Counted from the stretch's first letter, positions 1 through 9,049 are shown. The stretch: DNA of 64,000 nt from Dinghuibacter silviterrae (GCF_004366355.1 NZ_SODV01000002.1:2334768-2398767), one strand, 5' to 3'. Numbers and translations are program-made. The notes: generated by a model not told the origin, from the letters alone.

Positions 1-282
1 CGCTACCGCTCCGGGGTTGGAGCTGTACTTGTCCGCCCCGGAAATCTCGGTGAGCAAAAACCCCGTGCTCAGAGTGAAATGGGGACTGAACTCATACCCC
101 AGGCCAAGGCCACCACCCGGATGGGCCTCTTGAAAGGTGTACCGGTGTTGCTGTAATTCGCCGTCGTAGTTGGCGGCGCCGGCGTCGATGTTCAGAAAGA
201 AATTCTGCGCTCGCAGAGGAGCATACAATAGGATAATGGCTAAAACGAGTAGAATGTATCGCACAGGGTATAAATTTGTCAT
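1..282 (-). CDS. Outer-membrane beta-barrel protein, N-terminal part (truncated by window edge)
   Basis: The 94 visible codons start at ATG 282 and run off the left edge. A hydrophobic signal peptide (about residues 8-24, ending LYAPLRAQ) is followed by NFFLNIDAGAANYDGELQQ and then alternating strands with GGGLGLGYEFSPHFTLSTGF. That pattern is usual at the N-terminus of small Bacteroidota outer-membrane barrels of the DUF6089/OmpA-N kind. This exact subfamily is an inference, because only the first strands are visible. It probably sits in the outer membrane. The gene is separated from the upstream subtilase by a terminator, so it should have its own promoter. Confidence 0.7.
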   Translation of the reverse strand, partial: MTNLYPVRYILLVLAIILLYAPLRAQNFFLNIDAGAANYDGELQQHRYTFQEAHPGGGLGLGYEFSPHFTLSTGFLLTEISGADKYSSNPGAVA

Positions 283-327
283 GCAATATAAGCAATTATA
301 ACGCCAATATTTACTACATATTGCCTT

Positions 328-355
328 AAAAATAAAAAGGGCGCCACAGGCGCCC
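328..355 (-). terminator. Intrinsic terminator of the subtilase gene
   Basis: Read on the minus strand, a perfect 7-bp GC stem (arms 349-355 and 339-345) with a 3-nt loop is followed by TTTTTATTTTT at 338-328. This is the classic stem plus U-tract form, and it lies about 90 nt past the subtilase stop codon. Confidence 0.85.
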
Positions 356-370
356 CCAAGATCATTAGAC

Positions 371-419
371 ATTTTGCGGCGGTGGGCTAAATTGACCACA
401 TAGCCCACCGCCGCAAAAT
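371..419. repeat. Perfect 19-bp inverted repeat, 11-nt loop
   Basis: The arms 371-389 and 401-419 are exact reverse complements (core TTTGCGGCGGTGGGC). The element lies 24 nt past the stop codon of the subtilase and ahead of the U-tract terminator. It has no U-tract of its own on either strand, so it is more likely a 3'-end mRNA stabiliser or a REP-like element than a second terminator. Confidence 0.75.
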
Positions 420-443
420 ATGTCCACTTACAAAAGTCGACTA

Positions 444-3400
444 CTATTGTTGTTGCAGAAGTATCTTTCTTATCGTGACGTTATCCCCGTGCGTTATCTT
501 CAAAATATACACCCCGTCCGCATAGCCCTTCAGGTTGATCTGGCCGGAATAAGCGCCGATATAGGACGGGTAGACCTGTTTGGACACCAGCTCACCCAGG
601 ACATTGTAGACCTCGAAGGTCAGGTCCGCCGAGTTCGTGACGGTAAAGGTCACGTTGACCAGCCCTGTCGGCGTCGGGTCCGGGTAAATCTTCAAACCCT
701 GGGGCGCCGAGACGGTATCCACGGCCGTTAGCACGTAGTTGATGCTGTTCGAGGTCAGGACACAACCCGTGGCGGAGTCGGTCACTTCGTCATCGTATAC
801 GCCGGACTTCGAGGCTATATAGATGGGATTGGTGGCCCCCGAAAGGATCACCCCGCCGAGGAACCATTGGTTACCGCTGGCCGCGCTGCTGATCAGGGAA
901 TCGCCGTTCTCGGTGATCACCGGGTTGGGCGCCGTGACCGCGGTCACCTGCGTCCGCGCACCCGTGGCGGAACAATCCGTCGTCTTGATCTTGGCGTCAT
1001 AGAAGAAATAGAAATAAGACTTATACAAGGTCCCCAGGCTGCCCGCGGTTACCCCTGCGCTGTTCCCGGTCCACGCAAAAAGATTGGTGGACCCGAAGGG
1101 ATAGGTGTTGGTGGACGGCACGCCGGTATTCCGGAAGATCGTTGCCGAATCCAGGCTTTCGATGATGATGTCGTGGTCCCCGGCCGGGAGCGGGATATTC
1201 AGGTAAAAGACGGCCCCGGTATCGGACGGGTCGTCCGTCTGGGTGGAACCGTCGGAATGGGGTTTCTCGGTATGGGGCGCCGTGGCGTACACATGGACCG
1301 TGGTCGTGGTGTACGGGAGGTAGGAAAAAGCACCCGACGACGTGATCGTGGACTGGTCGACGTCCGCCACCACAAAGGCGATGGTCCCATGGTACTTCGT
1401 ATAGAAGCGCGCGGATTCCAGGGTAACGGGGACCGCGGCGTGATAGCTGACCCAGTTCCCGTAGAAAGCATTATACCCTCCGGCCGTATCCAGGGTCGTT
1501 TTGGTGGCCGGACCAAAGGAGCCGCTGCCACCGGATGAGAAATAGAAGGTATTGTTGGACGGGATGGTCGTGGTCGTGGTATTATACCCCGACGCAATAG
1601 GCGAACCGCCCGTGGCCGTGGTATACCAGAAATAGCTGTTCGATGAATCGGCCCCGTTGACCTTTAGGTTGGCCGTGGAAGCGCCGGTGCCGCAGATGGT
1701 GGCGGTGCCGGTGGACGGGTTGGTCGCCGCGGGGGATACCGTAAAGCTAAAGGTGGCCGTGTCGTTGGCTGTATTCTGGTCCCCGGTCAGGTTGACGGAC
1801 GCCTTAATCGAATAGGTCGTGCCGGGGATCGAGTTGAAGTTCCCCGGGAGGGCATAGGCGATGTTGGCGCCCGCGCCGATGGTATCCGGGTAAGTCCCCG
1901 TCAGGGTCGCGACCACCGTGTTGCCGTTCATGACCGTCGCCGTCACGGGGAAGCCGGCCTGCGTGGCCGTCCCATTGTTATGGATCGTCAGGGTGACGAT
2001 CTGGGTCGAATCGGCACAGGCCGGGTTCAGGGGATCCACCATGTTGTAGATCGACAGGTCCTTGGCGGGTTTTACAAAAAGAACGCTGTAGTCCTGGGTT
2101 TCCCCGTTGCTGTACGAACCGCAGGGCTTGACCAGGGAGGTATCGGTGACCTCTTCGGTCACGATGCGCATCCGCGTCGTCCCCCCGGCGGTCAGGGTTG
2201 CAGGGGTCGTAAACGAACCGGTCCAGGACGTCGTTCCACCCGCCAGGACGGGGCTGGTCGCCACAAGGTCGCCCCCATCCGTAAAGGTATTGTCGTTGTT
2301 ATAGTCGATGTAGATCTTGACCACACGGCTGTTTGCCGACGCGTCGCAGGACGACAACCCGACGTAGAATGGCACCGTTTGCGCACCCGACACATTGGCC
2401 TGAAGGCTGGTAAAGTCGCTATAGGTTGTACAACCGGCGGCATTCTTGTTGTGCACGCCGCCCAGGGATACGCTGTCGATCCGGGTCCCCGTGCTGCTGG
2501 TGGGCGCCGAGGTGCAATACGCTGAGCCGCCCACTCCGCTGTAGACGAGGCTAAAGGCCTGCTGCCCGCGGGCCAGCGTGCCCTTGTGCGTCACCTGGAT
2601 GGTGTAGGTGGCGCCCGGTACGACCGAGTCAAGCTCTACTTTTTCTACGTTATCAAGCTTGTTGTCCCCTTTGGTCGCCGCGGTGGCGGGAGACGAAGGC
2701 GTCAGCACCCAGGGCAGGTATGTCGTAGACCCCTTGATGATCCGGAGGTCCAGGTCGTTGACGAGGATCGGGGTGGTGCTGAAAAGGTTCGTGGAATTGA
2801 CCGTGCCGGGAGGATCCGTCCAGACGATCGTCGCCTTGAGCGTGCCCTTGCCCGACGCCACTACCGGTATGCGGAGCGTATCGGTGGTCCCGTTGACCAG
2901 GCTGCTTTCCAGGATCTGCTGGCTGCCGTCGGTCAGGGAAGACTTGATCACGCCCACCGCGGTTTTCGTATCCAGCAACCCCCAGCCGTAGATGTAGTTG
3001 GGGCCCGGGCTCGTACCCGCCTGGTCCGCGGTATGGATGGCCAGCGCCTTGAGCGTGGCCGACCGCATCGCGGTATCGTGGTGATTCTGGGTATAATACT
3101 GTTGCAACAGCAGCAACGACCCCGTGACATTCGGCGTAGCCATCGACGTGCCCGCGTACGTATCATACGCATAGTCCGAGGTCGATATCGACGACAAAAC
3201 GCCATCTCCGTCCGCTACGATGTCCGGTTTGATCCGGCCGTCGGTGGTCGGCCCCCAACTGCTGAAGTAGGTCATCACCACGTCCGAGGCGGAGTTATAC
3301 CCGCCGGGGATCGGCTCAACCGCGCCCACCGTCAATACGTCCTTGGCATTCCCGTAGGTGGGAATGGTATGGAAATAGGCATTGCTGCTCAGGTTGGCCG

Positions 3401-4283
3401 GGCGGGCAACCGGCGACTCTTCCACCCCGTTCGAATTTACAGGGTAATAGTTTGAGTCCACCGCGGGACCGGTTTCTCCCCGGTTGTTGCTCGCCGCCTG
3501 GACCATCAGGTAGTCCGGCGCATTATACGCGATCGAGTCGCGCATCATCGTATAAAAATCGTAATAGCCGAATTTATAGTCGACTGTATCCCCGGAATTG
3601 CCGTACCACTCCCAGTGGTTGTTGTCCGTGTTCAGGTACCAGCCCGCAATCGTCCCGTACGAGTGGTTCGACAGGTACAGGTTGGGTGCCGCGGTAGCCA
3701 TTTCGGATACGTCGTTGTTAAAGTCGTAGGCGTCCAGTTCCGGCGCCTGGAAAGACATGCCTTTTGCCTGCGGATTTACCCCGGTGGCAATCATCGTGCC
3801 CGACGTATGCGTGGCATGGTCGTCCAGGGTCGTCGCGCCGTCCTTTTGGATGACCCTGCCGGCCAGCTCCACGTGCGTACCCCTGACGGCACCCCCGTCC
3901 CAGATGGCCAGCCTTCCCTTCAGGTTGGTGGCATTCCCGCTCAGGGAAAGCCCTGTGCTCCCTCCCGGCCAAAGCGCCGTGGTGCTGACGGTTTGTGCGC
4001 TGGAGAGGTTGTCGACCACCTTATAGATCGGTCCGCCCGCTTCGTCCACACCCGAAAGAACCGCATACTTCCCCTGGCGGCCGTGGATGATCAGCGGCCA
4101 GCGCTTTTGGGCCGCCAGCCGGATGGCCAGGTTGTAGGAGCGATCCTCCTCCTGCCTGGCCAGGGTAGACGCCCGGTTCAAGGCCGTCTTGTTGGTCATC
4201 ACTTGTGCTTTCAGGGAAGAAAAAGTAAGACAGGCGGCTATACCGCAAATCGTGGCTACGCTCGGGGTAAATGTACTCCTCAT
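444..4283 (-). CDS. Secreted S8 subtilisin-like peptidase with GEVED domain and T9SS sorting signal
   Basis: A 1279-residue exported serine protease. It has a signal peptide at residues 1-27. The subtilase domain spans about 120-450, with the catalytic triad visible as D129 (AIWDGG), H156 (DDHATHTSGT) and S380 (YAGTSMATP). A P/proprotein-like beta domain follows (about 460-590), then a GEVED domain (DYNNDNTFTDGGD ... GETQDYSVLF), a CARDB-like region and Ig-like repeats. The last 80 residues (LKIYPDPTPTGLVNV ... DGVYILKI ... RKILLQ) form a type A T9SS C-terminal sorting domain. By family knowledge such proteins cross the outer membrane through the type IX system and are anchored or released after the tail is removed. 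It is a single-gene unit with terminator structures behind it. The substrate cannot be read from sequence. Confidence 0.93.
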   Translation of the reverse strand: MRSTFTPSVATICGIAACLTFSSLKAQVMTNKTALNRASTLARQEEDRSYNLAIRLAAQKRWPLIIHGRQGKYAVLSGVDEAGGPIYKVVDNLSSAQTVSTTALWPGGSTGLSLSGNATNLKGRLAIWDGGAVRGTHVELAGRVIQKDGATTLDDHATHTSGTMIATGVNPQAKGMSFQAPELDAYDFNNDVSEMATAAPNLYLSNHSYGTIAGWYLNTDNNHWEWYGNSGDTVDYKFGYYDFYTMMRDSIAYNAPDYLMVQAASNNRGETGPAVDSNYYPVNSNGVEESPVARPANLSSNAYFHTIPTYGNAKDVLTVGAVEPIPGGYNSASDVVMTYFSSWGPTTDGRIKPDIVADGDGVLSSISTSDYAYDTYAGTSMATPNVTGSLLLLQQYYTQNHHDTAMRSATLKALAIHTADQAGTSPGPNYIYGWGLLDTKTAVGVIKSSLTDGSQQILESSLVNGTTDTLRIPVVASGKGTLKATIVWTDPPGTVNSTNLFSTTPILVNDLDLRIIKGSTTYLPWVLTPSSPATAATKGDNKLDNVEKVELDSVVPGATYTIQVTHKGTLARGQQAFSLVYSGVGGSAYCTSAPTSSTGTRIDSVSLGGVHNKNAAGCTTYSDFTSLQANVSGAQTVPFYVGLSSCDASANSRVVKIYIDYNNDNTFTDGGDLVATSPVLAGGTTSWTGSFTTPATLTAGGTTRMRIVTEEVTDTSLVKPCGSYSNGETQDYSVLFVKPAKDLSIYNMVDPLNPACADSTQIVTLTIHNNGTATQAGFPVTATVMNGNTVVATLTGTYPDTIGAGANIAYALPGNFNSIPGTTYSIKASVNLTGDQNTANDTATFSFTVSPAATNPSTGTATICGTGASTANLKVNGADSSNSYFWYTTATGGSPIASGYNTTTTTIPSNNTFYFSSGGSGSFGPATKTTLDTAGGYNAFYGNWVSYHAAVPVTLESARFYTKYHGTIAFVVADVDQSTITSSGAFSYLPYTTTTVHVYATAPHTEKPHSDGSTQTDDPSDTGAVFYLNIPLPAGDHDIIIESLDSATIFRNTGVPSTNTYPFGSTNLFAWTGNSAGVTAGSLGTLYKSYFYFFYDAKIKTTDCSATGARTQVTAVTAPNPVITENGDSLISSAASGNQWFLGGVILSGATNPIYIASKSGVYDDEVTDSATGCVLTSNSINYVLTAVDTVSAPQGLKIYPDPTPTGLVNVTFTVTNSADLTFEVYNVLGELVSKQVYPSYIGAYSGQINLKGYADGVYILKITHGDNVTIRKILLQQQ

Positions 4284-4341
4284 ACAGTGAAGATAGCTTG
4301 TTCGGATTTATAGTAAATTTAACGTAAACTCCCTCAATCCA

Positions 4342-4806
4342 ATGAAACGTCGGATTCTATTTTTCATTGGCTTTTTCCTCGGAACGGCCGTTTTGACCCA
4401 CCCGCTCCCCCTCGGACATACATACGTAAAACAAGGGGTACGCGGCTATGTCCGTGTACTAAAAGGTAACCAAATGCCAGCCCCCGGCATGCCAAGGCAC
4501 AAAGGCAAGGGCATACCCGCCCTGGTGTATATCTATCCGATAGTGAATTTGAGCCAGGTCGAACCGGACCAAAAGGCTTCTTTTTATAAGACGGTACATG
4601 CCCGGGTCATAAAAACCGTACAGGCCGACAGCACGGGCTTTTTCGAAGCTTCATTGGATACGGGGAACTATTCCCTTTTCATCAGGATCGGGGGTCTTTA
4701 CTATGCCAGCCTCACCGACCAATACAACCATCTCGCTCCCATCCGGGTCGAGGCCCAAAAGGTAACTTACATAGAATTAACCTATAAGGACCGCGTGACC
4801 TACTAA
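4342..4806 (+). CDS. Exported hypothetical protein, carboxypeptidase-regulatory-like
   Basis: A 154-residue protein with an N-terminal signal peptide (RRILFFIGFFLGTAVLTHP). The mature part resembles one transthyretin-like beta-sandwich: a variable loop region (GNQMPAPGMPRHKGKG) is followed by VYIYPIV, then DSTGFFEASLDTGNYSLFIR, a pattern typical of carboxypeptidase-regulatory-like folds, where a Gly/Tyr-rich turn precedes SLFI. No catalytic residues are recognisable. It is transcribed divergently from the subtilase gene (58-nt gap) and ends at a bidirectional terminator. Function unknown; a periplasmic or surface location is inferred. Confidence 0.7.
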   Translation: MKRRILFFIGFFLGTAVLTHPLPLGHTYVKQGVRGYVRVLKGNQMPAPGMPRHKGKGIPALVYIYPIVNLSQVEPDQKASFYKTVHARVIKTVQADSTGFFEASLDTGNYSLFIRIGGLYYASLTDQYNHLAPIRVEAQKVTYIELTYKDRVTY

Positions 4807-4815
4807 GTAAAGATA

Positions 4816-4876
4816 GACAAAAAAAGGTCGCCCGGTAACCCGTAGGAAACCGTCGACCTTTTTGTCTCTTTTTTCA
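4816..4876. terminator. Bidirectional intrinsic terminator
   Basis: An A-rich left arm (4816-4830, ending AAGGTCG) pairs with 4854-4866 (CGACCTTTTTGTC), and the right arm is followed by TCTTTTTT on the plus strand. The A-tract gives a U-tract on the minus strand as well. It serves the plus-strand gene ending at 4806 and possibly the minus-strand gene ending at 4942. Confidence 0.75.
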
Positions 4877-4941
4877 GCGCTCTTGTCTCAGCGGGCCAGA
4901 GAATTATGACAATTCTGTGAACTGTGGCGGCGAAGCCGCCC

Positions 4942-5508
4942 CTATAACGCTTTGCCGATGGCCATTGCCGAATCCAGGTGCATTTTGATCATCGGAAGCT
5001 TTTCTTTTAGGAAACGCAGTAACGCTGTATCCCTGACCGTCTTCTCCGCCGTTTCGAAATCTTTTACCGCTCCTTCGTGGTCATGGACCATCATGGCCAT
5101 ATAGTGCCTGTCAAAAGCCCCCTCGTGGAGCTTCTGCAACGCGTTCACCGCCGCCTGGTGGCTGCTGCTGATCGCAGCCGGCAGCGACACGTTCCGCGCC
5201 TGGGCCAGCGCCTTCAGTTCGTCCCCCCAATGCCCATGGTCCTGGACCATCATCGTTGCAAAATCCTTGACCCTTGGATGGGAAGCCATTTGTTCTGCCG
5301 TCCGGGAAGCCTGGATCTCCGTCATCCCCGCTTCCGCCACCGCGCTCATGAAATCCTGGTCGCCCCTGGACGCAGAGACTGGTCCGGTAATATTACTCGA
5401 ATCCTGTTTGGCAGGCGCCTCCGCCGCAGCGTCGCCGCTCCCCGAAGAACCGTGACAGGCCACGAGCGCCATGAGCAGCAAGGCCACCCCTGAAAAATTC
5501 TTTTTCAT
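4942..5508 (-). CDS. DUF4142 domain lipoprotein
   Basis: A 188-residue protein with a lipoprotein signal: hydrophobic stretch then LVAC, cysteine at residue 18. A low-complexity linker (about 20-45) precedes a four-helix DUF4142 domain (about 50-188), recognisable by DFMSAVAEAGMTEIQASRTA and by the two ferritin-like His/Asp motifs MMVQDHGHWGDEL and MMVHDHEGAVKDF. The family is common in Bacteroidota and Proteobacteria and is ferritin-like; its biochemical role is not settled. A small GC hairpin (GGCGGC/GCCGCC, 4924-4938) lies just past the stop and may help end the transcript. Divergent from the DUF763 gene. Confidence 0.9.
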   Translation of the reverse strand: MKKNFSGVALLLMALVACHGSSGSGDAAAEAPAKQDSSNITGPVSASRGDQDFMSAVAEAGMTEIQASRTAEQMASHPRVKDFATMMVQDHGHWGDELKALAQARNVSLPAAISSSHQAAVNALQKLHEGAFDRHYMAMMVHDHEGAVKDFETAEKTVRDTALLRFLKEKLPMIKMHLDSAMAIGKAL

Positions 5509-5588
5509 GGTGTTTTGATTTGGTTCCAGGCAGTTACGTCCAAAGGAGGGGCCAAAAACAAAATACTAATTATTTTAGGAAAAAATAC

Positions 5589-5596
5589 TATTTTTG
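5589..5596 (+). promoter_or_regulatory. Promoter -7 box (TAnnTTTG) of the DUF763 gene
   Basis: TATTTTTG matches the Bacteroidota -7 consensus and ends 8 nt before the chosen start codon at 5605. No clear -33 TTG lies at the usual distance. The position implies a very short or absent 5' leader. Confidence 0.45.
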
Positions 5597-5604
5597 TTAG
5601 CACT

Positions 5605-6837
5605 ATGACAAAAGCCGGTTCCGCCGATCTGCCCCTCCACTACGGCCGCGTTCCCACCTGGCTGGCCCAGCGCATGGCGCGTCTGGGGCGGGCTGTAGCG
5701 GAAACCGTGGTCATGGACTATGGGACCTCCGGTTTTCTCCGGCGGCTCAGCGACCCCTTTTGGTTCCAATCCCTGGGATGCGTCATGGGCATGGACTGGC
5801 ATTCCTCCGGGATCACCACCTCCGTCCTCGGCGCCCTCAAACGGGCCATCAATCCACTATCCGGGGAACTTGGGCTTCACGTGTGCGGGGGGCGTGGAAA
5901 ATTCTCCCTCCAGACCCCCGCCGAACTCCGCGCCCTTAGCGACGCGACCGGTCTCGACGGCGACACCCTCATCCGCAGCAGCCGCCTCGCCGCCAAGGTC
6001 GACAACACCGCCGTCCAGGATGGCTTCAACCTCTACCTCCACAACTTCATCGTTTCCCGCGAGGGCGAGTGGGTCGTGGTCCAGCAGGGGATGAACACAG
6101 CGGTCCGCACCGCCCGGCGGTACCACTGGCATTCGGCTTCGCTCCGCTCTTTTGTGGAGGAGCCGCATACGGCGATTTACGGGCCCAATAGGGGGGACAT
6201 CCTGAACCTTACCCATGGGGCCGCGGGCCCCACCCGTGAAGGGGTACTGTCAGTAGCCCGCGCCGGGGAAGCCCTCGCGGTGGCGGCCGCGCCCCACCTC
6301 ATCATGCCCGCCCACCACGACGTTCGTTCTGCTGATATAAACATAAAACGGCTGGGTGCAATCCTGGCCCTGGCCCATGAAAGACAACCTATGGATTTCG
6401 AGTCGCTGTTGTTGATGGAAGGCGTCGGTCCGCGGACCCTCCAGGCCCTGACCCTGGTCAGTGAGGTCATCCACGGCACGCCTTCCCGCTTCAGCGATCC
6501 CGCGCGTTTTTCTTTTGCCCATGGTGGGAAAGACGGGCATCCGTTCCCCGTACCCCTCAACGTCTATGACGAAACCCTCCGGCAGCTCGAAGGGGCTGTC
6601 ACCCGGGCTAAGCTCGGACGCGAGGACAGCGCCCGGGCCATCAAAGCCCTTTCTACGATTTCCGCGACCCTGGAAAAGGGCTGGGTCGAAGCGGACCGCG
6701 TCCAGGAGTGGATCGAACACGAGCGCGCCACCTCCTATCAGTACGGAGGCATGACGGTCATGGGCCCTGCCAAGCCCCCCGCAGGGGCGACTGAAGCCCG
6801 GCCGGCGCGGGTTTCGAGGCAACTTGACTTATTTTGA
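5605..6837 (+). CDS. DUF763 domain-containing protein
   Basis: The chosen start at 5605 gives 410 residues. The frame is open upstream to 5515, but that stretch holds the promoter box and an AT-rich leader, and family members begin near ADLPLHYGRVPTWL. Family signatures: VVMDYGTSGFLRRLSDPFWFQ (about 35-55), LGLHVCGGRGK, then NLYLHNFIVS and RYHWHSASLRSFVEEPHTAI. LLLMEGVGPRTLQAL (about residues 273-287) has the form of a helix-hairpin-helix, followed by the family motif FSFAHGGKDGHPFPVP. DUF763 is best known from archaea and thermophiles; the function is unknown. The HhH-like motif makes nucleic-acid binding a reasonable guess. The last residues (RVSRQLDLF) are DnaN-clamp-motif-like (QLDLF), which would fit a replication or repair role but is only an inference. 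Confidence 0.9.
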   Translation: MTKAGSADLPLHYGRVPTWLAQRMARLGRAVAETVVMDYGTSGFLRRLSDPFWFQSLGCVMGMDWHSSGITTSVLGALKRAINPLSGELGLHVCGGRGKFSLQTPAELRALSDATGLDGDTLIRSSRLAAKVDNTAVQDGFNLYLHNFIVSREGEWVVVQQGMNTAVRTARRYHWHSASLRSFVEEPHTAIYGPNRGDILNLTHGAAGPTREGVLSVARAGEALAVAAAPHLIMPAHHDVRSADINIKRLGAILALAHERQPMDFESLLLMEGVGPRTLQALTLVSEVIHGTPSRFSDPARFSFAHGGKDGHPFPVPLNVYDETLRQLEGAVTRAKLGREDSARAIKALSTISATLEKGWVEADRVQEWIEHERATSYQYGGMTVMGPAKPPAGATEARPARVSRQLDLF

Positions 6838-6889
6838 GGAAAAATATTTGGTAGAATCAGAATTTAATCCGAACCTTGCTATACAGAAA

Positions 6890-6919
6890 GGCCATCGTTC
6901 AACCGATGGCTTTTTTTTT
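6890..6919 (+). terminator. Intrinsic terminator of the DUF763 gene
   Basis: A perfect 7-bp stem (6891-6897 GCCATCG with 6904-6910 CGATGGC) is followed by nine T residues at 6911-6919. It lies within a frame that is open from 6876, which shows that the next gene starts downstream of it. Confidence 0.88.
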
Positions 6920-6938
6920 AGCCCTTAGCCCGTACCCC

Positions 6939-7622
6939 ATGCGCTATCCACGCCATAGCCTGCTTGTCATTGCCGTCTGCCTGGTCATTGCCGGCTGTCA
7001 TAAGGGCGGCTACCCCACCCCGTCTTCTTCTCTTTTATTTGTCAACGCCTCCGTGCACGAGTCCAGTATAAATATTTATACCGATGGGACGCTATTCGTT
7101 TCAAACCTCAATTTTCCGGACAGTACGGGGTATCTGAGTACCCGGGAACCCGTCCGCGCCTTGTCCATCCTGTCGGCCGGTGATACGGTATTCAGCCAGC
7201 CGGCGAACTTTACCACCGGCCGGGAATACAGTATTTTTGTCGCGGACACGGGTGTGAATACCGGCGTGCAGGTAACCGCGGTCCCCGATAGTTTTCCTGC
7301 CACGAGACCCGGTTATGCTTTCCTCCGTTTTCTGAACTTCACCCCCTCCGTTTCCAACCTCGATCTGTATTCGACAACCCTCTCACAGGATCTTTTTACG
7401 GACCGGTATTTCGAGGAAAACGACGCGTTTTCTACCACTTTCGTCCCCTACCCGTCCGGCACCTACGAGCTGGAGCTCCGCGCGCCCGGGACGTTTGTGA
7501 CCGTTGCCAGCCTTGCCGCCGTCACCTTCGAGGATGGAAAGGCCTACACGATTTTTGCCAAGGGCGCGACAGGCGTGGCGGGCAATCGTACGTTGGGCAT
7601 TGCCATTCTACAGCACGATTAG
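6939..7622 (+). CDS. DUF4397 domain lipoprotein
   Basis: The chosen start at 6939 (MRYPRHSLL) gives 227 residues and puts a clean lipoprotein signal first (LVIAGC, cysteine near residue 20). Earlier in-frame ATGs at 6876 and 6906 lie before or inside the terminator of the preceding gene and are rejected. The mature protein is all-beta: LLFVNASVHESSINIYTDGTLFVSNLNF is typical of the first DUF4397 repeat, and FLRFLNFTPSVSNLDLY begins the second. DUF4397 proteins are cell-surface beta-sandwich lipoproteins of unknown ligand. It ends shortly before the GH29 gene, but that gene has its own gap of about 100 nt. Confidence 0.85.
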   Translation: MRYPRHSLLVIAVCLVIAGCHKGGYPTPSSSLLFVNASVHESSINIYTDGTLFVSNLNFPDSTGYLSTREPVRALSILSAGDTVFSQPANFTTGREYSIFVADTGVNTGVQVTAVPDSFPATRPGYAFLRFLNFTPSVSNLDLYSTTLSQDLFTDRYFEENDAFSTTFVPYPSGTYELELRAPGTFVTVASLAAVTFEDGKAYTIFAKGATGVAGNRTLGIAILQHD

Positions 7623-7726
7623 TGTTTGCGCGACAGCGCCCCTCTCGCGGGCTGCGCCGCGGCCCCCGCAATTTTGCGCAATCGTTTCCCCACGCGGGAT
7701 GCTTATTTTTTTCCCTACTTTGCCGG

Positions 7727-9049
7727 ATGCTTCGAAAATGCTTGCTGTATCTGGCTTATTTACTACCGCTTGGAGGGCTTGCGCAACACATCGATCCCGA
7801 AACGATCAAGGACAAAATGCAATGGTACCAGGATGCAAAGCTGGGCATCTTCATCCATTGGGGTGTGTATTCGGTAAACGGCGTCGATGAGAGTTGGAGT
7901 TTTTACAACAACAAGATCCCCTACCCCATATACATGCAGCAACTCAAGGGTTTTACGGCTGCGCACTATGATCCGCAGGCATGGGCGGACCTGATTAAGG
8001 CATCGGGCGCCCGGTATGCGGTGTTGACGACCAAACACCATGACGGCGTGGCGCTTTGGGACACGAAACTCAGCGACCTCAACGTGGCGAAACGTACCCC
8101 CGCGGGAAGGGACGTCGTGGGGCCTTTTTTCAAAGCCCTTCGCGCCGATGGGATCCGTTGCGGGGCCTACTTCTCGCTCCTGGACTGGTCGCAACCCGAC
8201 TATCCGGGTTTCCGGAAAGACAGCAGCCGCTACCGCATAGAGGACGATTATCCGCGCTGGGACCGCTACCGGCGTTTTTGCCAGGGACAGATCGTCGAGC
8301 TGATGGACCGGTTTCACCCCGACCTGGTCTGGTTTGACGGCGACTGGGAGCACAGCCCGGAAGAATGGGAAGCAGAGCACATCCGCCACCTCATCCTGTC
8401 CCGCAACCCGCAAACCGTGATCAACGGACGGCTCCAGGGATATGGCGACTATGCCACCCCCGAACAGAACATACCCGTCTCACGCCCGGCGTATCCCTGG
8501 TGGGAGCTGTGTTACACCAGCAACAACAACTGGGGCTACCATCCCGACGATACGAATTTCAAAACACCCGCGGAGGTCATTTCTGTTTTTGCAGACGTTA
8601 TTTACAATGGGGGCAACCTGTTGCTGGATATCGGCCCCCGTGCGGACGGCACCATCCCCGATGAAGAAACGCACCTGTTGAAAGAGCTGGGTAGATGGAC
8701 GAACGCACACCAGGAGGCGATCTTCGGGACGCTGCCCGGCATCCCGCAGGGGCACTTTTTCGGACCGTCCACCTTGTCAAAGGACTCGGCGACATTGTAT
8801 CTGTTTCTTCCGTCAAAAACTTACGGCCAGGTCCTTGTAAAAGGTTTGTCCAACAATATACAGGATATACGCGTTGTTGGTACAGGACAACACCTCACCC
8901 ACAAGATCGTGGGGAAGATCTCCTGGAGTGCGGTGCCCGGTCTGGTGTACATTGACGTACCGGCCACGGTGCTGGATGAATACATGACTGTGCTGGCGCT
9001 CCGGCTCGACGGCCCCGTCCGGCTTTACAAGGGCCAGGGTGGATATTAG
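7727..9049 (+). CDS. GH29 alpha-L-fucosidase
   Basis: The 440-residue form starting at 7727 begins with a signal peptide (LRKCLLYLAYLLPLGGLAQ); the frame is open further upstream (to 7622), but there codes Arg-rich non-family sequence. Family motifs: DAKLGIFIHWGVYSV, the substrate-binding TTKHHDGVALWDT (HH at 104-105), and LVWFDGDWEHS, in which D204 is at the place of the GH29 nucleophile. GGNLLLDIGPRADGTIPDE closes the TIM barrel and a C-terminal beta domain follows. It releases terminal alpha-L-fucose in the periplasm. It opens a plus-strand run of exported glycan-degrading enzymes. TACTTTG lies 4 nt before the start codon, one base short of the -7 consensus. Confidence 0.93.
   Translation: MLRKCLLYLAYLLPLGGLAQHIDPETIKDKMQWYQDAKLGIFIHWGVYSVNGVDESWSFYNNKIPYPIYMQQLKGFTAAHYDPQAWADLIKASGARYAVLTTKHHDGVALWDTKLSDLNVAKRTPAGRDVVGPFFKALRADGIRCGAYFSLLDWSQPDYPGFRKDSSRYRIEDDYPRWDRYRRFCQGQIVELMDRFHPDLVWFDGDWEHSPEEWEAEHIRHLILSRNPQTVINGRLQGYGDYATPEQNIPVSRPAYPWWELCYTSNNNWGYHPDDTNFKTPAEVISVFADVIYNGGNLLLDIGPRADGTIPDEETHLLKELGRWTNAHQEAIFGTLPGIPQGHFFGPSTLSKDSATLYLFLPSKTYGQVLVKGLSNNIQDIRVVGTGQHLTHKIVGKISWSAVPGLVYIDVPATVLDEYMTVLALRLDGPVRLYKGQGGY

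Noticed and set aside
6876-6938. Upstream start of the DUF4397 gene
   Set aside because: This part contains the intrinsic terminator of the DUF763 gene, and the lipoprotein signal starts only at 6939.
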